Shown piece after piece: positions 54,962 to 63,306 of a DNA stretch of 64,000 nt; positions within the stretch are counted from its first letter, which is position 1; the number at the start of each line of letters is the position of its first letter. A program made the translations under genes and the position numbers. The notes below the pieces were generated by a model. The model saw nothing but the letters and a program-made list of their open reading frames with translations, made no database searches and had not been told where the DNA came from. Location of the stretch: contig NZ_RKHK01000001.1 in assembly GCF_003752405.1 (NCBI RefSeq), positions 682,001 to 746,000 on the forward strand, in the 5' to 3' direction. This DNA is from Bogoriella caseilytica (GTDB lineage Bacteria > Actinomycetota > Actinomycetes > Actinomycetales > Actinomycetaceae).

Positions 54962-55926
54962 GAAGTGCGCTCCAACTCGGCCGCCACGGCATCGAGCCGT
55001 TGCTGCCAGGAGTGCGCGAGGTCAGCGGGGGCGGCCACCTCAGCCAGCAGAGTGGCCTCAGGCTGGGGCCGGCCCACGGCGATCGCGCCCTGGACCGGGA
55101 GCAGCGGCTCAGCCACTACGTCCTGGTTCAGCAGATGCACGGTGGCCAGACCGCAGGCGTAGGGCAACTCCGGCAGCGCGGCGGCCAGGGCCAGACCAGC
55201 GGCGATCCCCACCGAGGTCTCCAAGGCGGAGGAGACCACCACGGGCAGCCCCACCTGCTCGGCGAGCTCGAGGCAGGCCCGCACGCCGCCGAGCGGCTGC
55301 ACCTTCAGCACCACCACGTCCGCGGCCTCGGCTCGCTTCACCGCCAGGGGATCGGCCGCGCGGCGAATCGACTCGTCGGCAGCGATGGGCACGTCGAGGC
55401 GGCGGCGCAGCGCGGCGAGATCGCTCACCTGCGCGCAGGGCTGCTCGGCGTACTCCAGTCCTCCTGCGGCCCGATCCAACATGGGGATGCGGGACAGGGC
55501 GGTCTCACGGTCCCAGGCCGCGTTGGCGTCGATGCGGATCTTGCCACCTGGCCCCAGGGCGTCGCGGACGGCCTCCAGGCGCGCCTGCTCCTCACCGAGC
55601 GACTGACCGGGTTCGGCCACCTTGACCTTGGCCGTGGTGCAGCCTCCGGAGGTGGTGACGACCTCGTGTGCGCGCGCGGGGCCGACCGCAGGAACGGTCA
55701 CATTGACCGGAATCCGGTCGCGCCGGGGCGCCGGCCAGCCGAGCTCGGCCGCTTCGAGCGCTGCGCGCAACCAGGACGCCGACTCATCCGCCGCATAGTC
55801 AGTGAAGGGAGAGAACTCTCCCCAGCCAGCTGCTCCACGCAGCAACATGCCCTCGCGGACCGTGATGCGCCGGAAGCGGGTGCGCATCCCGATGGCATAG
55901 GTGGCGCGGACCGAGGGCAGAGGCAC
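54958..55926 (-). CDS. menC: o-Succinylbenzoate synthase
   Basis: Enolase-superfamily dehydratase, 322 residues from the GTG at 55926, supported by a -10 element 6 nt upstream; a longer version would overlap the 55971 gene. Catalytic Lys lie in TAKVKVAE; metal ligands Asp (RIDANAAW), Glu (YAEQP) and Asp (AADES) follow, then Lys in VLKVQPLGG. This is the actinobacterial MenC type. Confidence 0.93.
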   Translation of the reverse strand: MPLPSVRATYAIGMRTRFRRITVREGMLLRGAAGWGEFSPFTDYAADESASWLRAALEAAELGWPAPRRDRIPVNVTVPAVGPARAHEVVTTSGGCTTAKVKVAEPGQSLGEEQARLEAVRDALGPGGKIRIDANAAWDRETALSRIPMLDRAAGGLEYAEQPCAQVSDLAALRRRLDVPIAADESIRRAADPLAVKRAEAADVVVLKVQPLGGVRACLELAEQVGLPVVVSSALETSVGIAAGLALAAALPELPYACGLATVHLLNQDVVAEPLLPVQGAIAVGRPQPEATLLAEVAAPADLAHSWQQRLDAVAAELERTS

Positions 55927-55932
55927 CCGCCC

Positions 55933-55938
55933 AGGATA
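55933..55938 (-). promoter_or_regulatory. menC -10 element (TATCCT)
   Basis: TATCCT stands 6 nt before the GTG of menC with no ribosome site in between, so menCD are probably started by a leaderless message. Confidence 0.5.
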
Positions 55939-55970
55939 GGCCGGGATGCACCGCCCCCGGCGCGCTGCGG

Positions 55971-56723
55971 TCAGGCCGGGTAGGAGCCGGGATGCGCCTG
56001 GCCGGATCCGGCGGACTTCGCCTTGTACCAGGCGTTGACCTGGGGCAGTACCAGGAAGACCACGGCGGCACCGACCCATGCGATGACCGGGATGGCAAAG
56101 ACGTTGCCGAGGACCAGGCTGAAGAGGTTGAGGGCAAGAGCGATGCCGCCGGTGGCCACCACTGCCCAGCGCGCCCAGTTCGCCCCGCGGAAGGCCAGGG
56201 TCGCAAAGACGGCGACGGCCGCGGCCCACAGGATCATCACGATGCCAATGACGGTGACAGCGCCGAGGAGAGTTTCGATCGTCTGCGCGTCCTGCTGGCT
56301 GAGCTGGGGGTCGCGGAGGATCTCATCGACCAGGGCGTCGGTGAAGGCGCTGCCCGCCAGGACGACCAGGAGGCCGAAAATGATCTGCAGGGCCGCGCCC
56401 ACCCAGGACAGGATGGCGGAGGCGGTGACCAGTCCGGGACGGGCGCCCGGGTCACGTGTCGGCGCCGGACCCCACGGGGCCGGCTCGGCGCCCTGATAGC
56501 TCGCTTGCTGGCCGTACTGGGGCTGCTCGCCGTACTGGGCCTGCTGCCCGTACTCGGGCTGCTGACCATACTGCGGCTGCTGCCCGTACTGGGGCTGGTT
56601 CTGCTGGCCGTACTGGGGCTGCTGGCCGTACTGCGGGTTCTGGCCACCGAACTGACCAGGAGTGCCGGCAGAGGGCTGCTCGGGGCTGCCGTCGGAGGGC
56701 TGGGGCGTGTATGGGGTGCTCAT
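55971..56723 (-). CDS. Membrane protein with PQYGQQ repeats in its N-tail
   Basis: Function unknown, 250 residues. The ATG at 56723 has AGGGAG upstream. Residues 30-73 hold seven PQYGQQ-like repeats in a disordered tail; four hydrophobic segments follow at about 105-128, 155-178, 188-210 and 213-235. The WARWAV motif before the third helix recalls the proteins at 10147-10815 and 57274-58020. It is encoded between menC and menB without obvious link to them. Confidence 0.72.
   Translation of the reverse strand: MSTPYTPQPSDGSPEQPSAGTPGQFGGQNPQYGQQPQYGQQNQPQYGQQPQYGQQPEYGQQAQYGEQPQYGQQASYQGAEPAPWGPAPTRDPGARPGLVTASAILSWVGAALQIIFGLLVVLAGSAFTDALVDEILRDPQLSQQDAQTIETLLGAVTVIGIVMILWAAAVAVFATLAFRGANWARWAVVATGGIALALNLFSLVLGNVFAIPVIAWVGAAVVFLVLPQVNAWYKAKSAGSGQAHPGSYPA
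56505..56636 (-). repeat. Seven 18-bp repeats coding PQYGQQ
   Basis: Seven Tyr-Gly-Gln-containing units of 18 bp, with one 24-bp spacing, lie within the 55971-56723 gene. The unit CAGTACGGCCAGCAGCC-type differs only at a few bases. In-frame, so it only alters tail length. Confidence 0.85.
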
Positions 56724-56820
56724 GAGTCTCCCTGGTCGCTGATCGTGCGGCCCATCTTGGCGCATGTCACCCGAAAACGGCGAATGCAAGCCCACGGTCA
56801 GCCGGACAGCACAGCCGGCG

Positions 56821-57021
56821 TCAGCCCAGCAGTGCCACGAGCGCAGCCGCCAGGCCGATCGGCACCAGCACGGCAGCGGTACAGAGCACGAAGGTGCTCA
56901 CCGGGTGCCGGGGACGCGGCCGCGGGCTCGAGGCGCCATCGGCCGGTTCTGGGTGCGGGGCCCCGTTCCCGCGTTCGGCCCGGTCGTTCTCGTGCCTGGT
57001 CACGTCCATCACCACTGACAT
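56821..57021 (-). CDS. Small single-helix membrane protein
   Basis: Sixty-six residues with no recognised family. The ATG at 57021 is preceded by GGAGG at a 5-nt distance, a strong ribosome site that decides this start over longer ones. A charged, Pro/Arg/Glu-rich first half (about 1-42) is followed by one hydrophobic helix (about 43-65, FVLCTAAVLVPIGLAAALVA) at the very end. Its coding nature is moderate: short, but the ribosome site and helix are both good. Confidence 0.5.
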   Translation of the reverse strand: MSVVMDVTRHENDRAERGNGAPHPEPADGASSPRPRPRHPVSTFVLCTAAVLVPIGLAAALVALLG

Positions 57022-57273
57022 TCGGTCCTCCATGGTTCTCGTGCTCACTGCACAGAACGTTACGGAGAGCCCACCGCGATGGCGTCGGGCTGTGGGATGG
57101 TTTCGAGTCATCCTTTGGGTGGAGAAGACTCCATCGGGGCCCGCACCGCACCTCCGGGATGACCCTGAGAGCCGGTCCGGCGTGGATCCGGTGGGGTACG
57201 GAACTGGTCCGGCATGGAGCTGCGCGGCTGTGGAGCCGGCCAGCAGCGCCGCCGCCAGCGCGCTCTCAGCCGT

Positions 57274-58020
57274 TCAGGAGCGCATCTGGGCGTACCACCG
57301 GTTCGATGGCGGCAGGAACAGCATCGTGAGGCAGCCGCCGACATAGGCGAGGTCAATGATCACGGTCGGGTCCAGGACGAGCAGCCGGGTACCGACCGCG
57401 AGCAGCAGGTACAGCCCACCCTGGACGGCGAGCACCCACCGGCCCCAGCCGCGGCCGCGGAAGGCCGCAATCCCCGCCCAGACCATGAGCGCGGCCCACA
57501 ACAAGCAGATGAGGGCCACAACAACGAAGAGCACGCCCACGGCCGCCGGAGCGAAGCCGAGGTCGCTCGGCCCCACCACCGAGCTGAAGAGAAAGGTGGC
57601 AATGCCGCCACCGAACAGGGCGAGGATCCCGGCCACCGTCGGCGCCGTGGCACCCACCCAGACCATCACCGCCGCGGCAATGACCGTGCCCGGGCGTTCC
57701 GAGGACGGCCGGAAGGCCGACCCCGGGGCACCCCAGGGTGCGTACTCCGGCGGCGCGCCGTCGTAGCCACCTGGCGCGCCGTAGCCCGGCTGCTGAGGCG
57801 GAAAGGGCTGCGGGGGCACAGGCTGGGCCGGGGCGTGCTGCGTGGGCGCCGCATGCTGCGTGGGTGCGGCGTGGTGGGACGAGGGCGCCGTCGCGGGCTG
57901 ATCACCCGCCGGCGCGGAGTACGACGGGTAGGCGAGCGGTTCCGGCTGCCGGCCGCGGAGATCGGCGTAGGGATCCGAGGGGTCCTTCGGCTGTTCGGCA
58001 CCAGGGCCGGGCGTGGTCAT
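57274..58020 (-). CDS. Membrane protein with Pro/Ala/His-rich N-tail
   Basis: Function unknown, 248 residues. The ATG at 58020 has GGGGAG 6 nt upstream. A disordered tail (about 1-108) includes two AAPTQH units and a PPQQPGYG stretch; four hydrophobic segments follow in residues 110-238, with GRGWGRWVLAVQGG before the third. It resembles the proteins at 55971-56723 and 10147-10815 in plan. The 252-bp stretch between its stop and the small protein at 57021 holds no other gene I can support. Confidence 0.72.
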   Translation of the reverse strand: MTTPGPGAEQPKDPSDPYADLRGRQPEPLAYPSYSAPAGDQPATAPSSHHAAPTQHAAPTQHAPAQPVPPQPFPPQQPGYGAPGGYDGAPPEYAPWGAPGSAFRPSSERPGTVIAAAVMVWVGATAPTVAGILALFGGGIATFLFSSVVGPSDLGFAPAAVGVLFVVVALICLLWAALMVWAGIAAFRGRGWGRWVLAVQGGLYLLLAVGTRLLVLDPTVIIDLAYVGGCLTMLFLPPSNRWYAQMRS

Positions 58021-58094
58021 CTCGATCTCCCCTTCGTCGGTCACGTCGGTCTCCATCATGGCGCATCGGGCAATCGTCATGATCTGCTGAGCGC

Positions 58095-59093
58095 ATGACT
58101 TCAGTTCCCGAGCCGGTGTCCGACCTCTTCGATCCGCAGCGCTGGCGCGATGTCGCCGGCTTCGAGGATCTCACTGACGTGACCTACCACCGCGGCGTCG
58201 AACGGGCTGCGGCGCGCGAGGCGAGCAGTGGCGATACCAGCGGCGAGCGCGACCTGCCGGTGGTCCGCATCGCCTTCAACCGGCCCGAGGTGCGCAACGC
58301 CTTCCGCCCCCACACCGTCGATGAGCTCTACCGCGCTCTCGACCACGCCCGGATGACGCCCGATGTCGCCGCGGTCATCCTGACCGGGAACGGCCCCAGC
58401 CCCAAGGACGGGGGCTGGGCCTTCTGCTCCGGTGGCGATCAGCGCATCCGCGGCCGCGCGGGCTACCAGTACGAGGTGCCTGATGCTGATGCCACGGCAC
58501 CCACCGATCTGCGCCGCGAGCAGATCGATGCGGCCCGCGCCGGCCGACTGCACATCCTGGAGGTCCAGCGCCTGATCCGCACCATGCCGAAGCCGGTCAT
58601 CGCCGCGATCCCGGGCTGGGCAGCCGGAGGTGGGCACAGCCTGAACGTGGTGTGCGACCTCTCGATCGCCTCGCGCCAGCACGCCCGCTTCATGCAGACC
58701 GACGCGAACGTGGGCTCCTTCGACGCCGGGTACGGCTCCGCGCTGCTCGCCCGGCAGGTGGGAGACAAGCGTGCCCGCGAGATCTTCCTGCTCGCCAGGG
58801 AGTACTCGGCCGAGGACGCTGAGCGCTGGGGCGTGATCAACGAGGTGGCCGAGCACGAGGAGCTGGAGAATCTCGCCCTGGAGTACGCGCGGATCATCGC
58901 GTCCAAGTCACCCCAGGCCATCCGGATGCTGAAGTTCGCCTTCAACCTCACCGACGACGGCCTCGCGGGACAGCAGGTCTTCGCCGGCGAGGCCACGCGC
59001 CTGGCGTATATGACCGAGGAAGCACAGGAAGGCCGCGATGCCTTCCTCGAACGTCGCGATCCCGACTGGAGCCCGTACCCCTACTACTTCTAG
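58095..59093 (+). CDS. menB: 1,4-Dihydroxy-2-naphthoyl-CoA synthase
   Basis: Crotonase-fold ring-closing enzyme acting on o-succinylbenzoyl-CoA, 332 residues. RPEVRNAFRPHTVDEL, FCSGGDQRIRG (oxyanion/loop region near 109-119) and PGWAAGGGHSLNVVCDLSIAS are MenB-specific; the C-terminus ends DPDWSPYPYYF as in the family. It is transcribed away from the 57274 gene, 74 nt apart. No clear promoter was found in that gap. Confidence 0.95.
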   Translation: MTSVPEPVSDLFDPQRWRDVAGFEDLTDVTYHRGVERAAAREASSGDTSGERDLPVVRIAFNRPEVRNAFRPHTVDELYRALDHARMTPDVAAVILTGNGPSPKDGGWAFCSGGDQRIRGRAGYQYEVPDADATAPTDLRREQIDAARAGRLHILEVQRLIRTMPKPVIAAIPGWAAGGGHSLNVVCDLSIASRQHARFMQTDANVGSFDAGYGSALLARQVGDKRAREIFLLAREYSAEDAERWGVINEVAEHEELENLALEYARIIASKSPQAIRMLKFAFNLTDDGLAGQQVFAGEATRLAYMTEEAQEGRDAFLERRDPDWSPYPYYF

Positions 59094-59121
59094 CCCGGCC
59101 CGGCCGGCGCTCCGCCGGGCG

Positions 59122-60714
59122 CTAGAGGAAGAGCTGGCTCGCCTTGATTCCGGTCATGATGATGCCGTAGCTGAGCGGCACGCCGGCGAGAATCCACGCG
59201 AACACCAGCATGGGCGATCGCCGTGGGCGCGGCGCTGGAGTAGACACTCCGGCCGCGGGGGCATCGACGGGGACCTCCTGCGCCGCCACCGCTGCCTCCT
59301 CCTTTGCCGCCACGGCCTCCTCCTCCGGCTCGTGGTGCTTGCTGTCCACGGGCCTCACCAGCAGGTTGGCGACGAAGCCGACCAGCAGGAGACCGACCAT
59401 GATGAAGAGCGCGGGACGGTAGTCGCCGGCTTCGAAGGCCGCGTCGGCCGCGCGTACCTCGCCCGAGCCCGAGGCGTCCAGGGTGCGGTTGATGATGAGC
59501 GGGCCAGCAATACCGGCGGCCGACCACGCGGTCAGCAACCGGCCGTGGATGGCTCCCACCTGGAAACTGCCGAACATGTCACGCAGGTAGGCCGGGATCG
59601 TGGCGAAACCGCCGCCGTAGAAGCTGAGCAGCACGGCGGTGAGGATCACGAAGACCACCACCGAGGAGGCACCGAAGAGCGCGAGCAGCAGATAGCCGGT
59701 GGCGCCCACGCCCAGGTACATCATGTACATGTTCTTCCGGCCGAGCTTGTCCGAGAGTGAGGACCAGCCGAAGCGGCCCAGCATGTTGGCCAGGGAGAGC
59801 AGGCCCACGAAGCCCGCAGCCGCGGCCGCGGTGATCGCGGTGGAGTCGGGGAAGAACTCCTGGATCATCGGCTCGGCGCGCTCCAGGATCCCGATGCCGA
59901 CGGTGACGTTCACGAACAGGACGATCCACAGCAGGTAGAACTGGCGGGACCTCAAGGCGTTGTTCGCCGAGACCGACGCCCGGGTGATCATGGCGTTCGT
60001 CGCCACGGCATTCTTGTCGAAGCCTTCCGGTGCCCAGCCGTCGGCGGGCACCCGCACCAGGGCAGCGCCGATCAGCATGGCCACGAGATAGATCGCGCCC
60101 AAGGTGAGGAACAGGCTCGCGAGGGCGCTGCCGCTGGCCACGCCCACCTCGGCACGGTCGGGGTCGTACATGCCGAGCAGCCAGGCCGAGAGCGGGCTGG
60201 CCACTGCGGCGCCACCGCCGAAGCCCATGATCGCCATGCCGGTGGCCACGCCCGGCCGGTCGGGGAACCATTTGATCAAAGTGGAGACCGGCGAGATGTA
60301 GCCGATGCCCAGGCCGATACCACCGATGACCCCGTAGCCGAGGTACAGCAACCAGAGCTGCTCGGTGGCGATGCCCAGTGACCCCACGAGGAAGGCGGTG
60401 GTCCACAGCGCGGCAGCAGTCACCATCGCCTGGCGGGGGCCGCCGAGGTCCACCCATTTGCCGAAGACCGCTGCCGAAAGACCGAGGAAGACGACGGCGA
60501 TCGAGAAGATCAGACCGATCGAGGTCTGCTCCCCCAGCAGGGAGGCGAGCCAGTCGTCGGAGAAGTGCGCCGTCAGGTCACGGCGGTAAACGCTCGAGGC
60601 GTAGACCTGGCCGATGGACAGGTGCACCAGCAAGGCCGCCGGCGGGACGAGCCATCGGTTGAAGCCGGGCTTGGCCACGGTCTTCTCTCGCGAAAGCAGG
60701 GGCAGCACGGGCAT
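59122..60714 (-). CDS. OFA-type MFS transporter (oxalate/formate antiporter family)
   Basis: MFS permease of about 530 residues with 12 or more helices and a hydrophilic Glu/Ala-rich loop near residues 460-495 before a last helix. LSIGQVYASSVYRRDL in helix 1 and GIGLGIGYISPVSTLIKWFPDRPGVATGMAIMGFGGG in helices 4-5 are OFA hallmarks. The ATG at 60714 has AAGGAG 10 nt upstream. Members carry oxalate, formate or monocarboxylates; the substrate here is open. It sits between menB and the DUF3048 gene. Confidence 0.87.
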   Translation of the reverse strand: MPVLPLLSREKTVAKPGFNRWLVPPAALLVHLSIGQVYASSVYRRDLTAHFSDDWLASLLGEQTSIGLIFSIAVVFLGLSAAVFGKWVDLGGPRQAMVTAAALWTTAFLVGSLGIATEQLWLLYLGYGVIGGIGLGIGYISPVSTLIKWFPDRPGVATGMAIMGFGGGAAVASPLSAWLLGMYDPDRAEVGVASGSALASLFLTLGAIYLVAMLIGAALVRVPADGWAPEGFDKNAVATNAMITRASVSANNALRSRQFYLLWIVLFVNVTVGIGILERAEPMIQEFFPDSTAITAAAAAGFVGLLSLANMLGRFGWSSLSDKLGRKNMYMMYLGVGATGYLLLALFGASSVVVFVILTAVLLSFYGGGFATIPAYLRDMFGSFQVGAIHGRLLTAWSAAGIAGPLIINRTLDASGSGEVRAADAAFEAGDYRPALFIMVGLLLVGFVANLLVRPVDSKHHEPEEEAVAAKEEAAVAAQEVPVDAPAAGVSTPAPRPRRSPMLVFAWILAGVPLSYGIIMTGIKASQLFL

Positions 60715-60817
60715 GAACGATCGACTCCTTCGCCGCAGCGGCGTCACGGTGTGCTCCCACCGCCTAGTGTATCGCCAGATCGGACGGGCTCAGGACCACC
60801 GAAGCCGGGTGCTGAGC

Positions 60818-61903
60818 TCAGTAACTCAGCACCCCTGAGTGAGGCAGAAGTTCGATCCAGGTGATCCCGGGCGCCAGCAGGATCGGATCACCCTCGCGGG
60901 TCAGGCGCAGGGGCGCGGAGTCCTCGCCACCCTTCTCCCAGGTCAAGCTGGCCACGCGATTTCCGGTGAAGACCACGCCTTCCCCCGAGCCGCGCAGCAG
61001 GGTCTCCGGCACGTGCGGATCGGCCTCGGAGGGCGCCATCTCGACCCGCAGGACCACCACGTTGGTGGCGCGGATCGGATTCGAATCCGTGGTGAGCTGC
61101 TCGACGCCGTTCTCCAGGCGTTGCCACGCTCCGCCGGGAATCCCGCGGACCTCGGCCTCGGGGTCCCACCGCCACCCCGGTGCCGAGCCAGTGGGCCCGC
61201 TGAAGGTCATGGCAATCTCGTTGATCGGCTCCTCACCCACCTCGGCAGCGGTGGCGGAGTCGCGGTCCTCCGAGAAGTGGAACAGATCCTGAGCCGGCCC
61301 CTCGGTGGTGTTGGCGTGCGCGTACAGGGTCTCGACGTCGGCGTAGACATTGTGCGGAGCCGGGCGGTTGCCGCGCCGGGCCAGCCCGGGATCGGAGGCG
61401 TCGAAGATCATGGTCTGCACGCCGGCGTCTCGCACACGCGCCGTGAAGGGGGGTTGCGCCCCGGAGAAGACCTGCACGCCCGCGATCGGCGCCGCGAGGG
61501 CGGCGTCCATCGGCCGCACCGAGCGGATCGGTCCGATGGTCTCGGGCACCACCGAGTGGTACATCGCGTTGAACCGGGTGATGCCGGCTTCGACCTGCTG
61601 CTCGAAGACGAGATCGGCGAACTCCAGCCCGGTCTGAGGCCGGGACTGCACGGAGTTCTCGACCTTGACGGCCAGAGCCGTCCGTTCCGGCAGTTCCGAC
61701 CCGTCGTACTCGATGCCGGTCAGCGGCCAGATCACGGGCTCCGGCTCCGGTTCCTCGGTGGGTTCCGGCTCCGGCTCTTCAGGGGGCTCGGGCGAGAAGG
61801 ACGGTTCGTGCAGGCGGCCGCTGGAGACGCCACACCCAGCCAGGACGATGCCGGCCAACCCTGCCGTGACAGCGCGCCGAGACGGTTCACGAGGAAGCTG
61901 CAT
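60818..61903 (-). CDS. DUF3048-domain lipoprotein (YerB-like)
   Basis: Secreted lipoprotein of unknown role, 361 residues from the ATG at 61903. A Tat-like RR pair and lipobox LAGC (lipid Cys about 24) open it; a Pro/Glu-rich spacer (EPEPEPTEEPEPEP, about 39-57) follows, then two DUF3048 parts (about 60-200 and 225-361) with LAVKVENSVQSRPQTGL and RSVRPMDAALAAPI. YerB-like proteins are thought to act at the cell envelope. It is divergent from menE with its own leaderless-type start. Confidence 0.85.
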   Translation of the reverse strand: MQLPREPSRRAVTAGLAGIVLAGCGVSSGRLHEPSFSPEPPEEPEPEPTEEPEPEPVIWPLTGIEYDGSELPERTALAVKVENSVQSRPQTGLEFADLVFEQQVEAGITRFNAMYHSVVPETIGPIRSVRPMDAALAAPIAGVQVFSGAQPPFTARVRDAGVQTMIFDASDPGLARRGNRPAPHNVYADVETLYAHANTTEGPAQDLFHFSEDRDSATAAEVGEEPINEIAMTFSGPTGSAPGWRWDPEAEVRGIPGGAWQRLENGVEQLTTDSNPIRATNVVVLRVEMAPSEADPHVPETLLRGSGEGVVFTGNRVASLTWEKGGEDSAPLRLTREGDPILLAPGITWIELLPHSGVLSY

Positions 61904-61909
61904 GCGCAC

Positions 61910-61915
61910 ACTGTA
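61910..61915 (-). promoter_or_regulatory. -10 element (TACAGT) of the DUF3048 gene
   Basis: TACAGT is 6 nt from the ATG at 61903; TTG precedes it closely. No ribosome site is visible. Confidence 0.5.
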
Positions 61916-61922
61916 GGCAACC

Positions 61923-61944
61923 GGCGCGGCATTTCTGCCGCGCC
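61923..61944. other. Inverted repeat in the divergent DUF3048-menE gap
   Basis: GGCGCGGCA-TTTC-TGCCGCGCC, a perfect 9-bp stem with 4-nt loop, lies between the two back-to-back -10 elements (61910-61915 and 61954-61959). It could be a shared operator or simply a structured spacer. Confidence 0.4.
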
Positions 61945-61953
61945 AGGCCGCCG

Positions 61954-61959
61954 TAGGGT
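61954..61959 (+). promoter_or_regulatory. menE -10 element (TAGGGT)
   Basis: TAGGGT is followed after 6 nt by the GTG start of menE at 61966, again a leaderless arrangement. Confidence 0.5.
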
Positions 61960-61965
61960 GGACCA

Positions 61966-63306
61966 GTGCCCCCGACCGCCATCCGACCGGATGAACTGCT
62001 CCCCCTCCCTGGCGGGACCGGTCGTGAGGACGTGGTCCGGCTGATGGCAGCGCTCCGCCTCCGGCTGGGTGATGAGGAGCCGGACTCCCGCACGGCGGCC
62101 TCACCCCGCCCGCTGCTTCCGCACGAGCCCACAGCCTCCGCGGACGCGGCACTGACCGAGATCAGTGAGCGCGCACGCATCCCGCTGCCGGGGGGCACCG
62201 TGGCGGTGCTCCGCAGCTCCGGTTCGACCTCCGGGCGCGGCCATCTCATCGCCGTGACCGCCGAGGCCCTCCGCGCTGGGGCCCGCGCCGGCGAACAGGC
62301 CCTGGGCGGACCGGGAAGGTGGGTCTTGGCCCTGCCCACCCACCACATTGCCGGCTTCCAGATCCTGGTGCGTTCCGTGGTCGGGGCCACCGAGCCGGTG
62401 CTGGTGGACACCAGCGGCGGATTCGACCCCCACCGGCTGGCCGAGGCCATCACTCAGGCAGCTAGGGGCGCCCGCGCCTACGTCTCCCTGGTGCCCACCC
62501 AGCTGCACCGGGTGCTCCAGAGCGGCCCCGCCGTCCTCGGGGCAATGCGTCAGGCTTCGGCGGTGCTGGTCGGCGGGGCAGCCACTGCGCCCTCGCTCCA
62601 GCAGGCCGCCCGCGCGGCAGGCCTGTCCCTCGTGACCAGCTACGGCATGACGGAGACCTGCGGGGGCTGCGCCTACGACGGTCTCCCGCTCGAGGGCATG
62701 CGCGTGCGGATCATGACCGGGTATGCATCGGGAGCGCCACATCCACCGTCGCACGACGAGGAGCCTGTGCCCGGACGAGTGGAGATCTCCGGCCCCATGC
62801 TTGCTGCCGGCTATCTCGACCAGCCGGCCGAGACGGTCGATGGGCGCGCAGCTTCCGGAAGCGGCTTCCGCCTCGACGACGCCGGCACCCGCTGGCTGCA
62901 GACCTCCGACCTCGGCGTGATCAGGGACGGTCGGCTGCAGATCGTGGGCCGGGTCGATGACGTGATCAATACCGGCGGGGTGAAGGTCTCCCCCGGCCCG
63001 GTCGAGGATCTCCTCGGCGCGATGGAGGGAGTCGCCGAGGTCATGGTGGTCGGCATCCCGGACGCACGCTGGGGACAGTCCGTGGTGGCCGTGGTCGTGC
63101 CCACGGCACCGGATCGCCCCCCGAGCTTGGCGGAGCTGCGGGCGGAGGTGATCCGCCGACTCGGTCCGCCGCACGCGCCGCGCGCGCTGGTGACCACCAC
63201 CGAACTCCCCACGCTCGGACCAGGCAAGCGCGATCGCCGGGCTGCCGCCCGGCTCGCAGTACAGCACATCTCTGAGAAGGAAGGCACCGATGGCCACGGC
63301 CACTGA
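61966..63306 (+). CDS. menE: o-Succinylbenzoate-CoA ligase
   Basis: Acyl-CoA synthetase activating o-succinylbenzoate, 446 residues. The AMP-binding loop is RSSGSTSGRG (about 84-93), with YGMTETCGG near 226-234, the adenylate Asp region TSDLGVI, and GRVDDVINTGGVKVSP (about 328-343) with the hinge. The catalytic-lysine region is GPGKRDRR near the end. It starts GTG from its own promoter and overlaps menA by 17 nt. Confidence 0.92.
   Translation: MPPTAIRPDELLPLPGGTGREDVVRLMAALRLRLGDEEPDSRTAASPRPLLPHEPTASADAALTEISERARIPLPGGTVAVLRSSGSTSGRGHLIAVTAEALRAGARAGEQALGGPGRWVLALPTHHIAGFQILVRSVVGATEPVLVDTSGGFDPHRLAEAITQAARGARAYVSLVPTQLHRVLQSGPAVLGAMRQASAVLVGGAATAPSLQQAARAAGLSLVTSYGMTETCGGCAYDGLPLEGMRVRIMTGYASGAPHPPSHDEEPVPGRVEISGPMLAAGYLDQPAETVDGRAASGSGFRLDDAGTRWLQTSDLGVIRDGRLQIVGRVDDVINTGGVKVSPGPVEDLLGAMEGVAEVMVVGIPDARWGQSVVAVVVPTAPDRPPSLAELRAEVIRRLGPPHAPRALVTTTELPTLGPGKRDRRAAARLAVQHISEKEGTDGHGH

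Noticed and set aside
57022-57273. Possible small minus-strand gene in the 252-bp gap
   Set aside because: The only frame (57108-57356) is Arg/Cys/Pro-rich, runs into the neighbouring gene in another frame and lacks a ribosome site.
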